From positions 583,744 through 647,743 of the forward strand of contig RPFO01000002.1 in NCBI GenBank assembly GCA_009746045.1: a DNA stretch of 64,000 nt, written 5' to 3'. Numbering within the stretch: the stretch's first letter is position 1; each line of letters begins with the position of its first letter. The stretch comes from Mesostigma viride (taxonomy: Eukaryota > Streptophyta > Mesostigmatophyceae > Mesostigmatales > Mesostigmataceae). The notes under the pieces are model-generated. The model did not search any database. It was not told where the DNA came from and saw only the letters and a program-made list of their open reading frames with translations. Positions 11,899 through 22,399 of this stretch are shown here, one piece after another. The position numbers were made by a program, and so were the translations under genes.

Positions 11899-12032
11899 CG
11901 TTGGAGTTTACATACAGATCTGTAATAAAAAAAACAGATCTGTATATACGCCTTTGCGGCGTGCCAAATCAGAATATACGCCTAGCCATCTGTATTTTTC
12001 GGGCCCTAACTTTACAGATCTGTAAAAAGCTC
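11899..12032. repeat. Small palindromic MITE-like repeat (ACAGATCTGT)
   Basis: Three ACAGATCTGT palindromes, the last as TTTACAGATCTGTAAA at 12013-12028, flank tttgcggcgtgccaaatcag. That internal block recurs near 28530 and the right end recurs inverted at 5465-5506. Confidence 0.5.
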
Positions 12033-13858
12033 TTTAATTTAATTTAATGGAAAAGAGCCCTTGAGTTGCGCCGTGCTGTGGCGAACCTATTCTCCGCCGT
12101 CGGATTGCACCGTCGATCCTCATCGACGAACCCAACGCAAGCCATGCGACGAAAAGAAGTTGAAAATGGCGCGGCGGCGATAGAGTTCCAAAGTTTCGGA
12201 GTTCTAAAGTTTCGGAACTGTAGCCCGGCGACTCTGCTTCCAGCAGTCCGCAGGTATCCCGCCGGCATCACTGAAGTGACAACTTTGTTAGCTAGTCTTA
12301 GTGGGGACAACCCAGTCGTCAAAATTGGCTCTTTTTCAGACAATGTCGGAGCAAAATAGGCCAATCGGATCAAAGTTGAACTTAAGGGGACTCGCACGTC
12401 CAAAAGCCTGAAAAACAGACTTTAGTGAGTATCAGTTCCAATGCACATGGGAACCATCTAGTGACGATTGGGTACCATAAATATGATGTTTGGACATTCA
12501 TACCACCACTTGTTGGGGGTACTACCCCCAACCACGCACCGGTGGCGAGCTAAAAATAGAAAAAGACGCTATTTATGAGATATTTTGCCCAAGACAAACC
12601 ACTTGTCTAAATGACCTGCCCATACATACCTGCAAAGTTCCCCCACTTTTTTAAAAGCTGGGCTATTTACGTTGCCAAAATGGTCACATTTGTTTGAGTT
12701 ATTAATTTTCCCGCAAAATGGGTACTTTTTTGAGCAAAAAAAAACAAATTAAATCATTAACACATCAGATTGGGTCATCCATACATGCGATATTCCACTG
12801 AGTGGGGGGAAACACAACCACAAAGTTTGAGCTCATTCTGACAAGCGTAGCTCAAGTTATTGATTTTCCTGTGATGCCACCTGGGTAGACGCTAAAAGAG
12901 AATTAAGCTAGTGCTGAGCCAAAATGACATCTGTTTTGCTACCCTAGACACCCAAAAACATGCCCACTTTGATCACGGAGTGTGAGGAGGATGTCCGGAG
13001 CGTCATACGCCCCACCCCTCCATCGGCACAGCCAGCCTTGTGAGTCTACCCTTAACAACAAGGCTGGTAGGACGACACGCCTGAGCAGCATATGTCATGC
13101 CTATCTAAGGCTAATAATGTGTGATTTTGTGCCAACAACCAAGTTGTTCCACCCAACAACACATTAAAAACCCTGTTCCAAAATGCCCAACAAGCCGGAC
13201 ATGTGGAGGACCACACACGCAGTATATAAAGAGAAAATAAGCTGACTTTTTATCCAGCCAACCTGTGGCTAGCTGCTCTGGTTAGCATGACAAAGGCTAT
13301 CATTTACTCAGTGGGAAAGGTGAAGAGACCATTGGAACAACCTACCTGACGCATGTGCCACCAAAGCATTGTGTCCCGCAAAATGCACACTGCCTCCTTT
13401 CTAACAAGCACGAGCCACTTTCTTTAGGAGACAGGTGCCAGCTCGTCAGTGTCTGGGGAAAATGATGCCGCTGCTTAGGAAGACCGCGTGAATTTCCTCG
13501 AACACAACTGTCTATAAAGCAAAAGAAATTTCAGAGAAGCATGGAAATAAAAGCATTACACCTTCCCGACAGGTTGTGGGCCACGCGCTGCAGCAAGCCA
13601 GCCACGTCACAGACGAACTTGCTAAAAAACATCCGGGAATCTAGCGATGCAGCGCCAGGACCCGCAAGTTCATGGCTGCATCTGGCCGGAAAGAAGGCAA
13701 AAAGCTTACGCTCAACGAGCTAAGAAAGCAGGAAAGCGCTATCTTAGGACGTTTAATACAAGAACGTACCATAACGGGCATTTATTCGTGCCCAGGCGCA
13801 CAAGAAAGGCCACCCTTTCATGGAGAGGTCGGGCGCGCATCGCGCAGGCCTAATGTTA
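12033..13858. other. Intergenic, no gene recognised
   Basis: AT-richer unique-looking DNA. A 10-bp-arm hairpin (gttgggggta..tacccccaac) occurs near 12530. A minus-strand stretch (12044-12403) faintly recalls the LWNSIP-type C-terminus of retroelement ORFs but is not convincing. Confidence 0.5.
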
Positions 13859-13869
13859 TCTTACCGCAA

Positions 13870-15838
13870 GCCTACCGAGCCACGAGCCACGAGCCACGAG
13901 GTAGCCATGGCTGTCGGAGCTCATAACTTTCACGTTTGAGCCCCGAATTCAGCTGTGAATATCACAATCGCTTCGTCTTTCTTAGACGCACATGCTGATA
14001 TAATTTTCCGAAGCTATAACGCAATATATGACGAGCAAACGCCCCTTGCCGCAACGCAGCCTGGCGGCTGCGCTCGGCAATGAAAGCCCGTCTGCAGCTT
14101 CGGCAGCAGATTCGCCCTCAAGCCCGGAAGGCAACGGTGACACTAGTCGTGCACTGGTGGTTGCCCAGCCCCCTCACGGGCTTGCCTCGCCCTCTGCATC
14201 GCCTGAGCCTAAACGCAGTCGCCCTGAGGATCCGCCCCCTGCCGAGCCGGGCTGGAAAGAAATCGACTTTGACGCCAAATCAGCTGCCTGGTGGACACAA
14301 GGCCAAGCAGATCCCATCCAGTTTATGAAAGCCGTGTTCTACGGGACGCGCACCTCGCTTCTTGCCCTGTGCAAGCACTTTTACGTCCAAGGTCGCATCA
14401 TTTCGCCTGCCCGTGGTGATTTTTATCACCCGGATCACCAGTCCCGCTACTCCCGCCCCCGCCTGCAGCTCCTCGCCCTCTGCTGCCTCCTCGGGCGCTC
14501 TGTCGCCGAGATCTGGGCCCCCCCCTCCACCTCCGAAATTCGCTCCATCATCAACAAGGCCATCGAACAGCACGTGACACCCCTCGCCGCAGATGTGGCG
14601 GCCATGGGCGGCACGCTGGCTGCCGAGCTTCCCCTCCTCTCCTCCACCACCACCGCCACCTCCAAGCTCCTCGCCGCCACCTCCACCACAACCGAAGCCC
14701 TCACCGCCCAGCTCCTCGCCATCGACAAGCGCCTGCAGGACAACGCCATAGCCATCGAATGCTTGCAGAACACCGCCGGCATCACTGCCCAGGCGGTGAA
14801 GGACATCGCCGCTCGGCCAGCCCCTGCTGGCCCTGCCGGCGATGCTCCTCCCGGCATCCCGACCTGGGCGGACATGCTTAAGCAGCACGCCACCTCCACC
14901 ACTTCCGCCGTCGCCGCCCAGCTTAAGCAGCAGACGCTGGACCTCCGCGAGGAGGCCGAGCTCGCCAAGCGCAGCCTTAACGTCATAGTCAAGCACTTCG
15001 ACCCGCTGCAGGACGAGACCTCCGAGACCCTTGCCCTGGCGTTTGAGAACAAAATCCTTGTCCCCATGGCTATCACTGGTAAGGGCAAGCCGCGGGGGGT
15101 GACCCGCCTTCCCCGCTCGCGGGGTAAGGCCGGCCCCTCCCCCTTGCTCCTCACCTTTGACACCATGGCGGATAAGATGGAGTTCCTCAAGTGTCGCAAG
15201 CGGCTTGGGGGGACCGCCTACACGCTGGACGATGACTTGACCTTGACGCAGCAACAACGGCGACGGGAGCTATGGCCGACCTACCTCCAGCTTCGGCAGA
15301 CGGCGGGGCAGAAGCCGGTCTACTGGAAGGGGGCGGACATCTACGTCGCCCACAAGCCCTGGCAGGCGACCCCTGCCGCCCCAGCCACCCCAGCCACCCC
15401 AGCCTAGGGAATATATAGCAGTAGTGTAGACTAGAAAGCTTAGTGACGTGGCCATGTATGCTTACGTGACGGGCCCACACCCGCCCTTGCAATAGCCGTA
15501 GCAATTTCGAGTCATGCTTTGCCCATGCAGGGAGTTACTCCCTGCTGAGAGGCCATGTGTACCCTAGCTATAGCCTAGCCACATACCTTCCACCCCATGT
15601 CATGCAGGCCTTCTAGGCCCTCTCCTCAAGCCCCCCCTGGGTGCCTGTGCTTGATTAGGAGGCATGAACCACCATGGAGGTGCAGGTGCACCTAGTGTAC
15701 CCAGAGCAGGTGATAGTTGTACATCCTACACCTGCAGGTTGTCGCCCTGATTGTATTACAAACCCATAGATGCCCCTTTCTCAGGGCTATGTGTTACATA
15801 TGCTCCCCACGGAGCTATGATTTTAATTAATTAATTAA
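13870..15838 (+). mobile_element. ORF1-only LINE derivative (HAL1-like), apparently full length
   Basis: An 11-bp TSD, TCTTACCGCAA, lies at 13859-13869 and 15839-15849. The order is 5' UTR with cgagccacgagccacgag, one complete ORF1, a ~430-bp 3' UTR, a hairpin (15796-15819: ACATA..GCTCC-CCAC-GGAGC..TATG) and a (TTAA)n tail. There is no ORF2. The 5' UTR matches the other ORF1 copy (24362-24540), so the 5' end is probably authentic. Confidence 0.85.
14028..15407 (+). CDS. LINE ORF1 protein (L1 ORF1p-like)
   Basis: 459 residues. A basic/proline-rich N-terminus (PEPKRSRPEDPPP) is followed by a helical region, then a Ser/Thr/Ala-rich predicted coiled coil (LSSTTTATSKLLAATSTTTE, LDLREEAELAKRSLNVIVKH). 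An RRM-like segment comes next (ITGKGKPRGVTRLPRSRGK; LLLTFDTMADKMEFLKCRKR). The C-terminal domain has the L1-ORF1 signature LTQQQRRRELWPTYLQLRQ..GQKPVYWKGADIYV, as in the Transposase_22 family. Such proteins coat the element RNA as trimers and act as chaperones in the retrotransposition particle. The ORF is intact and followed directly by the 3' UTR rather than ORF2. Homologous fragments lie at 19416-19607, 22990-24362, 27900-28088 and 44032-44153. Confidence 0.85.
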   Translation: MTSKRPLPQRSLAAALGNESPSAASAADSPSSPEGNGDTSRALVVAQPPHGLASPSASPEPKRSRPEDPPPAEPGWKEIDFDAKSAAWWTQGQADPIQFMKAVFYGTRTSLLALCKHFYVQGRIISPARGDFYHPDHQSRYSRPRLQLLALCCLLGRSVAEIWAPPSTSEIRSIINKAIEQHVTPLAADVAAMGGTLAAELPLLSSTTTATSKLLAATSTTTEALTAQLLAIDKRLQDNAIAIECLQNTAGITAQAVKDIAARPAPAGPAGDAPPGIPTWADMLKQHATSTTSAVAAQLKQQTLDLREEAELAKRSLNVIVKHFDPLQDETSETLALAFENKILVPMAITGKGKPRGVTRLPRSRGKAGPSPLLLTFDTMADKMEFLKCRKRLGGTAYTLDDDLTLTQQQRRRELWPTYLQLRQTAGQKPVYWKGADIYVAHKPWQATPAAPATPATPA

Positions 15839-15849
15839 TCTTACCGCAA

Positions 15850-16711
15850 AATGACGGGAAAGGTAAAGATAGCAGCGGGAATTTTTACGGCTTTAGAAAC
15901 ATCATTAAACTAGCTTCCATTAGGACCATCAAAACTGGCAACAATCGACAATCACACCTGCAGGCATCCATTATACTTTATTCATCCCGACAGAAATTCA
16001 GGCCGGACCCCCCCTGCCGATGGTAAAGAAAAAGAGCCCGCGACATTATAGATCGCAACTATCCCACCATAAATTAGAATCAGTAACTAATTTTCTCCAA
16101 GAATCGAGCATTTTTTCTGCTTTCCGCGAGCCAGATTTGTCACGTTTCGTCTAAAAGCAGTCACCATGGCCACTTCCGCAAGGGGTGCGCGCACCGTGCA
16201 CCCACTTTTTACGGTACGGAGGGTACCGCGGAATTTTTTTGGCGCGGAAAATATTCGCCGCGTCGAGTCCCCTTAATAGCCAACCTGTTGTTGCGTTCAG
16301 TCCTAACTTCAATGAGCTAACAATGATCTAAGCCGCGAATGCTTGTGCCAACATCGTGCTCCCCTCTTGAACTACTTGCTAACCAGATACTGTTTTGCAT
16401 ACAACAAGATATGGCTTAAGAGCACGGGACACCACAATGTGCAACAACATGAAGAACACCCAATCCACTCAAACATTGCCAGCAACCTGTGCACAATGTA
16501 TCGATGTCTTCCTCAATGCGTATGAAACAGGCACAGATGAGTGAGGAACGCTCGATTCATTTCATCAATCTTTATCAAACCACAGCTTTTATGGCTTTTA
16601 TACACAGACTGTTTGCCTCTTCAGTCCATTTTCAGTGCCAAAAACCACTGACATTGTTTGATGGATTGAATTACCAAACAATGTTCTACTCTAGCTGGGA
16701 CTAACTACAAT
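15850..16711. other. Intergenic / 3' flank of light-harvesting gene
   Basis: No gene is seen. 16160-16275 (CCATGGCCA, ggggtgcgcgcaccgtgca, acggtacgg..ggtaccgcg, ccgcgtcgag) has a diverged copy at 39895-40020. Together these define a ~120-bp dispersed element rich in short palindromes. Confidence 0.55.
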
Positions 16712-17500
16712 TTACTGGAACAGGCCAGTGTACTTCCACACGTTCTCGACGTATGGGTTGGCAATGTGGTCAAGCCAGTTGGCATATGGGCCCTTGGCGC
16801 CCTCGATGAACGATGGCCAGGTCTTGGAGCCAATGCCGAAAGGGTTGTCGCAGTTGGTGGCAACAGCCTGGGACATGTAGCCCAGCCACGACAGCATGGC
16901 CAGACGAGCGTGCTTCAGCTCAGCGATCTTCATGCGGTCCAGGTCCAGTTTGTCGGCCAGGCCCAGTGGGTCGAAGTGCTCACCGCCGGGGTGCAGGTCA
17001 CCGACCTCAAGCTCTGGGAAGACGTTGTCAATCAGGCCACCGCGGTAGCCCTCAGCCAGACCCATCATGATGACGGACAGGCCGAGCTGGATGTAGAAGT
17101 TGGGGAAACCAGAGCCCTCGGGAGCCATGGAGATGACCTCGCCGGGGAAGTGGATGCCAGTGCAGTCGGCGGGGGTGCAGATGGCACCGGCCTGGAACCA
17201 GTTGATGCCAGTGCCCTGCTCGGCAGCCCAGGCGCCAGCGCAGCCCAACATGGCCCAGCGGCCGTGGATCAGCTCCACAGACACGTTGTAGGTGATGTCG
17301 GCATCAGACTTGCCCTTGGTCCAGTTTGGCCACAGAGCCTCGTCGTAGTTGCCGGAGTAGGTGGAAGCACCGGGCTCAACGTACACCTCCTCGGAGCCAG
17401 CGCGGGCCGCCATGGGGCGGGCCACGGAGGCCTTCTTCTGGGCCTTCTGCACGACGGCAGCGCCCAGGAAAGAGGTGGTCAGAGACGCAACGGCAGCCAT
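16712..17500 (-). CDS. Chlorophyll a/b-binding light-harvesting protein
   Basis: 262 residues without introns. It binds chlorophylls and carotenoids in the thylakoid membrane and delivers excitation energy to a photosystem. Residues 1-34 form a plastid transit peptide (Ala/Ser/Lys-rich, ending RPMAARAG). Three membrane helices are visible: helix B/1 with VELIHGRWAMLG (E76, H79, R81), the middle helix FYIQLGLSVIMMGLAEGYRGG (about 136-155) and helix A/3 with MKIAELKHARLAMLSWLGYM (E194, H197, R199). The loop HPGGEHFDPLGL is the conserved FDPLG motif. The paired ExxHxR motifs are the chlorophyll-ligating salt bridges of the family. All key residues are present and the length is typical, so the gene looks functional. 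Subfamily (Lhca or Lhcb/prasinophyte type) cannot be fixed by eye. The start was chosen as the first ATG giving a proper transit peptide. Confidence 0.95.
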   Translation of the reverse strand: MAAVASLTTSFLGAAVVQKAQKKASVARPMAARAGSEEVYVEPGASTYSGNYDEALWPNWTKGKSDADITYNVSVELIHGRWAMLGCAGAWAAEQGTGINWFQAGAICTPADCTGIHFPGEVISMAPEGSGFPNFYIQLGLSVIMMGLAEGYRGGLIDNVFPELEVGDLHPGGEHFDPLGLADKLDLDRMKIAELKHARLAMLSWLGYMSQAVATNCDNPFGIGSKTWPSFIEGAKGPYANWLDHIANPYVENVWKYTGLFQ

Positions 17501-18945
17501 TGCAGTGGTTTGGTTGAGGGATTGAGTGGAATGACTGGCGAGGTGCGTTGGCTTGGCTCACCTTTCCCGTTTTGTGCACCTCGGGTCGTCGCGGAGAAAG
17601 GCCAAAAGATAAACCGAAGGCGACGGAGGATTGTGATTGGCTCTTCTGGCAAAGATCTCAATCGATTGGCAGAGTTTTCATTCTAGGCCACCTGGGGCCG
17701 ACATCGCCACCCTGGACGGGCTGAGTCTGGGCCGCCTACCTAGTTGTAGAAATGCCGCAGCCAACAGATTTGGCGCCTTGAAAGCGCGTGAGTTCTGCCT
17801 GATATCCTCCGATATCTGACAAGGTATCGCGCGATATTTTGTGGATGGGAGGCATTTCTGGCAGTAAGCTATTGGTCGTACTTACAGTGGCTTGCTGGGG
17901 AAGATTTGTTTCCACCGGGCCGTTGCACGTTACCATGTCGTCGTGGCAGCATACACGGTGCACAAAGGCAAAAAAGGTGCGATTGGCAAAATTCAGTGCA
18001 ACGCACTGCAGGGTGCAAAACAGTGAAACATTTATGAGACTTGCCTTGTGGGAAGCCCAAGAGCCAAGTTAAGTTACTGTAGTGCGGGGTAAAAAGTAAA
18101 AAGCGGCGTCCTTGATTAATCAATCCTTCTACGCTGCTAATACTCTGCTTCTACTGAAGATTATTCCTAGGTAGGTATCGTGTCCTGTCTGTGTCTTTCA
18201 TGCTTTTTTTATTTTGGCCGTTTCATTCTTGCTCTTGCTAACTGGCTGAGTCACTTGCAAATTTTATTTTCCCTTGCGTCTTCAAGTCTGTAAGGGTGAT
18301 AAACGTACCAGGCATTGGCATTTGCAACGTGGAATAGCTGTACCGCGACCTGCTAAAATATACTAGTACTGCCGGCCTCAGTGCCCTGTCACATCAACAC
18401 ATCGGTAACCCACCCGCAATTTGCCATCTCAGTCTTCATAAGGCGGTCTCAAGTTACCAGCGGACTTACTACTATTGTGATTTGCATGGAAATAGCGTTA
18501 CTCTGCTTTCAGAAGGGCGCAGTGCGAGGGTGGCTTTCTCCTTTGCATTCTTGTGAGCCTTTCGTGGTTCACGAGATTGCCATTGAAGGCGCCCTCCCAT
18601 GCATGGCCAGCAAAATTATCGGAAGAGTGAGCGTGAATGTTAGTTCTAGCCCGACTTGTGCTCTCTTTTCCACGGTTCGTCGCACTTGTTGGTAAACCTG
18701 ATAACCTTTCTTGGTAATTGTACTCTTTGACGAGCGGCCACGGTCGCCGAAATGCCATCCTCGATTCGGTAGATCACGGGACCTGGCTGGTTCTCGACTG
18801 GCATATCCGCCGGGTTGGTCTCTAGCGGCTGCCAGATGTTGTGGGGCACCGCTTTTGATGCTCCATCTCGCGCATTCGGAGTCAAAATTAGAAAACTGGG
18901 GGGTCCATGGACTACCGGTTGACACTTCGTTTATTTCCTCCTGAG
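17501..18945. other. 5' flank of light-harvesting gene, no gene seen
   Basis: Presumed promoter side of the light-harvesting gene, followed by non-repetitive DNA with no convincing ORF or RNA gene. Confidence 0.5.
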
Positions 18946-19105
18946 GAAGGTGACCTAGCAGCAAGGGAATACGTGCTACATGATCTCCCACATGGAGGCA
19001 TGTTACAATTTATAATTTAATCTATTAATTAAATTAATTCATTAATTAATGAATGAAACACGTGCCCCCGTTGGGGAGTCACGGAGTATTAACCCCTGGA
19101 TGCAT
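18946..19105. repeat. Two LINE 3' ends tail-to-tail
   Basis: Plus copy: ACATG..CTCC-CACAT-GGAG..CATGT (18968-18993) with an AATTTAATTTAAT tail. Minus copy: a TTAATTAAT tail and the type II hairpin gtgcccccgttggggagtca (19062-19082). Confidence 0.75.
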
Positions 19106-19106
19106 A

Positions 19107-19181
19107 TGGCTGGAGGGAGGGAGGGAGGGAGAGAGGGAGGGAGGGAGGGAGGGAGGGAGGGACGGACGGATGGATGCATGG
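19107..19181. repeat. (GGGA)n microsatellite
   Basis: Tandem gggagggaggga grading into ggacggatgg repeats, adjacent to the type II LINE end. Confidence 0.9.
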
Positions 19182-19257
19182 ACGAACAGTTCTACCGGTT
19201 CTAATCAGCCTACGTTTCATGAGGGTGAGGGGTCAGCTTGCTTAGGCGTAGGTATCT

Positions 19258-19333
19258 CAAGGAGACAACCAGCGCAGGCCAGAAATCGGGAGAATCTGGA
19301 CCATGGTAGCTCGAGCCTGCCGTTATCTTGTCC
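19258..19333. mobile_element. 76-bp short mobile repeat, copy 2
   Basis: caaggagac through cttgtcc, flanked by the 12-bp direct repeat GCGTAGGTATCT at 19246-19257 and 19334-19345. The same ~80 bp recurs at 6098-6182 and 22755-22840. Confidence 0.75.
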
Positions 19334-19415
19334 GCGTAGGTATCTATATTAATTAGAAACACAATTCTGTTGGGAGTACATGTAGCACATATCCCGGAGA
19401 CATACTCCCTTCACC

Positions 19416-19607
19416 GTGGACGACGACTTGACCCTGGCGCAGCAACAACGGCGACGGGAGCTATGGCCGACCTACCTCCAGTTCCGGCAGACCAAGGCGG
19501 GCCAGCCGGTGTACTGGAAGGGGGCGGCCATCTACGTCGGCCACAAGCCCTGCCTGCCCTGGCACGCGACCCCCGCGGCCCCAGCGACCCCAGAAGCCCC
19601 AGCCTAG
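19416..19607 (+). pseudogene. LINE ORF1 C-terminal domain, 5'-truncated
   Basis: Encodes DDDLTLAQQQRRRELWPTY..GQPVYWKGAAIYVGHK to a TAG. It is the same domain as the end of the ORF1 at 14028-15407. The rest of ORF1 was lost by 5' truncation at 19401. About 107 bp separate it from ORF2. Confidence 0.8.
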
Positions 19608-19714
19608 GGGAATACAGTAGCAGTAGTGTAGAATAGTTAGACAGTGGCCTTGTACATGCCCGCCTACTACAGGCACTATACCAGCTGAGGCCTAGCCTCT
19701 TTAGTCATGTACAT

Positions 19715-21652
19715 GTGTGCCCGCCCCCCCCGCTTGACCCCGCTGCAGCTGCACGCCCTGCGGCCAGCCGAGGCGGCCCCATCGAGCCCCCGCAGGCGCC
19801 CACCAGCGAGACGGACTACCTGGTCCCACCGCTCTCCGGCCCCCTGGTGGACGGCCCCCACGACGAGTGGACTCCCCAGGAATGGGCTGCTGCCATCTCC
19901 ACCCTCCGCAATGATGCTGCCATGGGAGTGGACAATATTTCACCGGAGGTGGTTAAGATGCCTGAGCTTGAGCCCTTCCTCCGGGGTGTTTGCAACCGGA
20001 TTCTACGAGATGGCCTCCCCCCGCCGACGTATTGGAAGACCGCTGTACGGGTCATGCTCTACAAGGGCAAGGGGTCCGCCGCGGATACCGGCAACTACCG
20101 CGGCGTATGCCTCCAAAGCTGCGTGCTGAAAGTCTTCATGCGTCTCCTGCTGAACCGCATGCGCGCCAGCCTCGATCCCCACCTAGGTGAGTCCCAGATG
20201 GGCTTCCGTGTTGGTCGCAATTGTGTTATGGTCACTATTACCGCGCGCCGCCTGATCGAGGAAGTGGGTCGCCTGGCCCCCGGCCTCTTGCCATTGCTAT
20301 TGATCTTCGTGGATTACACCAAGGCATTCGATACGGTTACATGGGACGCCCTGTGGGTGGTCCTTCACCTGTTCCGTGTCCCATCGTACATCGTTGAGAT
20401 CATCCGCCAGTTCTATGAAGGGTCCCAAGCCCAGGTCCGTACCGCCGACGGCGTCACTCCGGCGTTCCCCCTGCACACCGGGGTGTGGCAGGGCTGTGTG
20501 CTCTCCCCATATCTATTCATCATTATGGTGGACTATATTATGCGGCGTGCACAAGCCCGCTTCGCCCGGGTGGAGGGGCGCCCGCCGGGGATCGAGATCA
20601 CGGAGTACGCCAGCTACGGCGGGGTTGACCCACCCTACCGCCTGAGCGATCTGATCTACGCTGATGACACGACACTCGTGGAAACCCCAGAGTCAGCCCA
20701 ACTGTGGCTAGACAGCTTATCACTGGAAGCGCGGGCGGTGGGGCTTATGATCAGCAAGAAAACGGAGGTCATGGCCATCGGCTTCCCTGCTGGGATAGCC
20801 CCACCCACCCTCCTCTTGCTGGACGGCAGCCCCGTCCCCCCGGCGACTCGCTTCAAGCTCCTTGGCAGCTGGCTTCCCTCCACGGCCGACGACATCAACA
20901 CCCGCATTGGCCAGGCCTGGGCGGCCCTCCGCCGCCTCGACAGGTTCTGGACCTGTCGCTACCTGAGTGAGCGACGCAAGCGCATTCTGTTCAAGGCCCT
21001 TGTCCTCAGCATCCTCCTTTATGGCTGCGAGGCGTGGACCCTGGACCAGGCGCTGAGCCAGCAGCTTGACGGCTCCGTCACTCGAATGCTCCGTCATATC
21101 CTCGGCGTCCGCTACCAAGAACGCCGCACCCGGGCCGAGCTCTACTGCGAGCTCCCTCTTGTCACCCATACCATCCGACACCGCCGCCTCCTCTTTGCCG
21201 GCCATCTTGCCCGCACAGACCAGGTGAATACCGATGTGGGCCCTGCCGGGGGGCTTAAGACGGGCCAACCAGGTAGACACCTCCTCCTATGGCAGGGTCC
21301 CCTTGTCCCATCGCAACCCACTGGCAAACTTGCGCGCGCCGGGCACCGGCGCGGCACGACCCGGACCTATGTGACACAACTGCTTGAAGATGCAGGGCTT
21401 CTGGGACTATCCGTACTCCGCGCCCGCATGATTGATCGACAAGGAGCTAGAAATGGGCTGCCATCTGCGATAAGCACCTTCCCGAGGGGTATGCTCCTGT
21501 TTTCTCCCCACGGGCCCCGCGGCCCGTTGCTAGCCAGGGTAGAAGTCCGCAGGTGGAGGTTATTGGTCCTGAGGATAGCCGCTACACTACCGCCTCGTCA
21601 GACTGCCATTACAGTAGAGGACAGCTCGGATGAGGATTACATCCCCATCTAG
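19715..21652 (+). CDS. LINE-B ORF2 reverse transcriptase (lacks endonuclease domain)
   Basis: 645 residues, uninterrupted. Non-LTR reverse transcriptase fingers are at about 50-170 (GNYRGVCLQS, GESQMGFRVGRN). Motif A is FVDYTKAFDTV (about 199-207), motif B region GVWQGCVLSPYLF (about 256-268) and the YADD motif is 315-318 (LIYADDTTLV). The thumb region KRILFKALVLSILLYGCEAW and C-terminal IRHRRLLFAGHLARTDQV follow. Such enzymes prime cDNA synthesis on nicked genomic DNA. An L1-type ORF2 normally starts with a ~230-residue APE endonuclease. Here ORF1's C-terminus is only ~107 bp upstream and the ORF begins Pro/Ala-rich at the reverse transcriptase, so the nuclease is missing by deletion or lies elsewhere. 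All catalytic Asp residues are present. The start ATG is a best guess. Confidence 0.85.
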   Translation: MCPPPPLDPAAAARPAASRGGPIEPPQAPTSETDYLVPPLSGPLVDGPHDEWTPQEWAAAISTLRNDAAMGVDNISPEVVKMPELEPFLRGVCNRILRDGLPPPTYWKTAVRVMLYKGKGSAADTGNYRGVCLQSCVLKVFMRLLLNRMRASLDPHLGESQMGFRVGRNCVMVTITARRLIEEVGRLAPGLLPLLLIFVDYTKAFDTVTWDALWVVLHLFRVPSYIVEIIRQFYEGSQAQVRTADGVTPAFPLHTGVWQGCVLSPYLFIIMVDYIMRRAQARFARVEGRPPGIEITEYASYGGVDPPYRLSDLIYADDTTLVETPESAQLWLDSLSLEARAVGLMISKKTEVMAIGFPAGIAPPTLLLLDGSPVPPATRFKLLGSWLPSTADDINTRIGQAWAALRRLDRFWTCRYLSERRKRILFKALVLSILLYGCEAWTLDQALSQQLDGSVTRMLRHILGVRYQERRTRAELYCELPLVTHTIRHRRLLFAGHLARTDQVNTDVGPAGGLKTGQPGRHLLLWQGPLVPSQPTGKLARAGHRRGTTRTYVTQLLEDAGLLGLSVLRARMIDRQGARNGLPSAISTFPRGMLLFSPHGPRGPLLARVEVRRWRLLVLRIAATLPPRQTAITVEDSSDEDYIPI

Positions 21653-22061
21653 TGCTTAGCGGTTGGGGGATGATGCAGACGATATTTGTTTAAACTTTTG
21701 TGTAATTATTTTTCTAATGAGATTAGCATAGTACTCCGTGGCATGCCTTGCGCATGACACGCAAGTACTTACTTACTTACTTATGTGTGCCTATGATGAG
21801 CCACCCTCCAGATGATGCCTAGCTTTATTTAATTATGCCGTGCCCATGCAGGGAGTAACTCTCTGCTGAGACGCCATGCCCTAGCTTTTGTATAGCTATG
21901 CTGATCTTCCCCCCCATGACAGGCTCCCCCTTAGCTGGGCATAGCTTGAACATCATGGGGCTGCAAGTGCCCTGGTGCACCTAGAGCAAGGGTCGTTTAC
22001 ATTCCCACCCTTGCAGGAAGTAGCTTAGAATGTATGATAATAGGCCATATGCCCCTTCTCT

Positions 22062-22399
22062 CCACCCGTGGACTTTTCGTGATAGACTCGGCATGGACAT
22101 GTGCTACACTAGACGTGACGGGCTCACCCCCGGGCAGCCTCCTGGTTTGTCTGTAATATGGAGGCAGATGGTGCGCAAGGATAGATGGCAAGTAGTGATG
22201 AAGGAGACCACCCCCAAGCCTGTGGGGGCTCCGCGTGTGACCAAGTATGGCATTCATAGCGATTCGGGCCGCGGTGCCCACACCCCTGTAACTAGGACCT
22301 AGATAGCTTATACCATCCATTCCATCCCATGTTCCCCTCCCACTGAGGACTTATGCTCACGTGACGCAGTCACGTGTCTATTAATTAATTAATTAATTA
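22062..22399 (+). mobile_element. 338-bp LINE-B-type 3' end with type III hairpin
   Basis: The 13-bp TSD ATGCCCCTTCTCT lies at 22049-22061 and 22400-22412. It ends in CACGTGACGCAGTCACGTG and a (TTAA)n tail. The same 3' UTR occurs at 43060-43378 and, on the minus strand, 30287-30620. Confidence 0.85.

Noticed and set aside
12044-12403. Minus-strand ORF with RTPKLWNSI, reminiscent of retroelement C-termini
   Set aside because: The similarity is too short and no upstream reverse transcriptase exists.
16766-17686. 306-codon plus-strand open frame
   Set aside because: It is the reverse complement of the light-harvesting gene.
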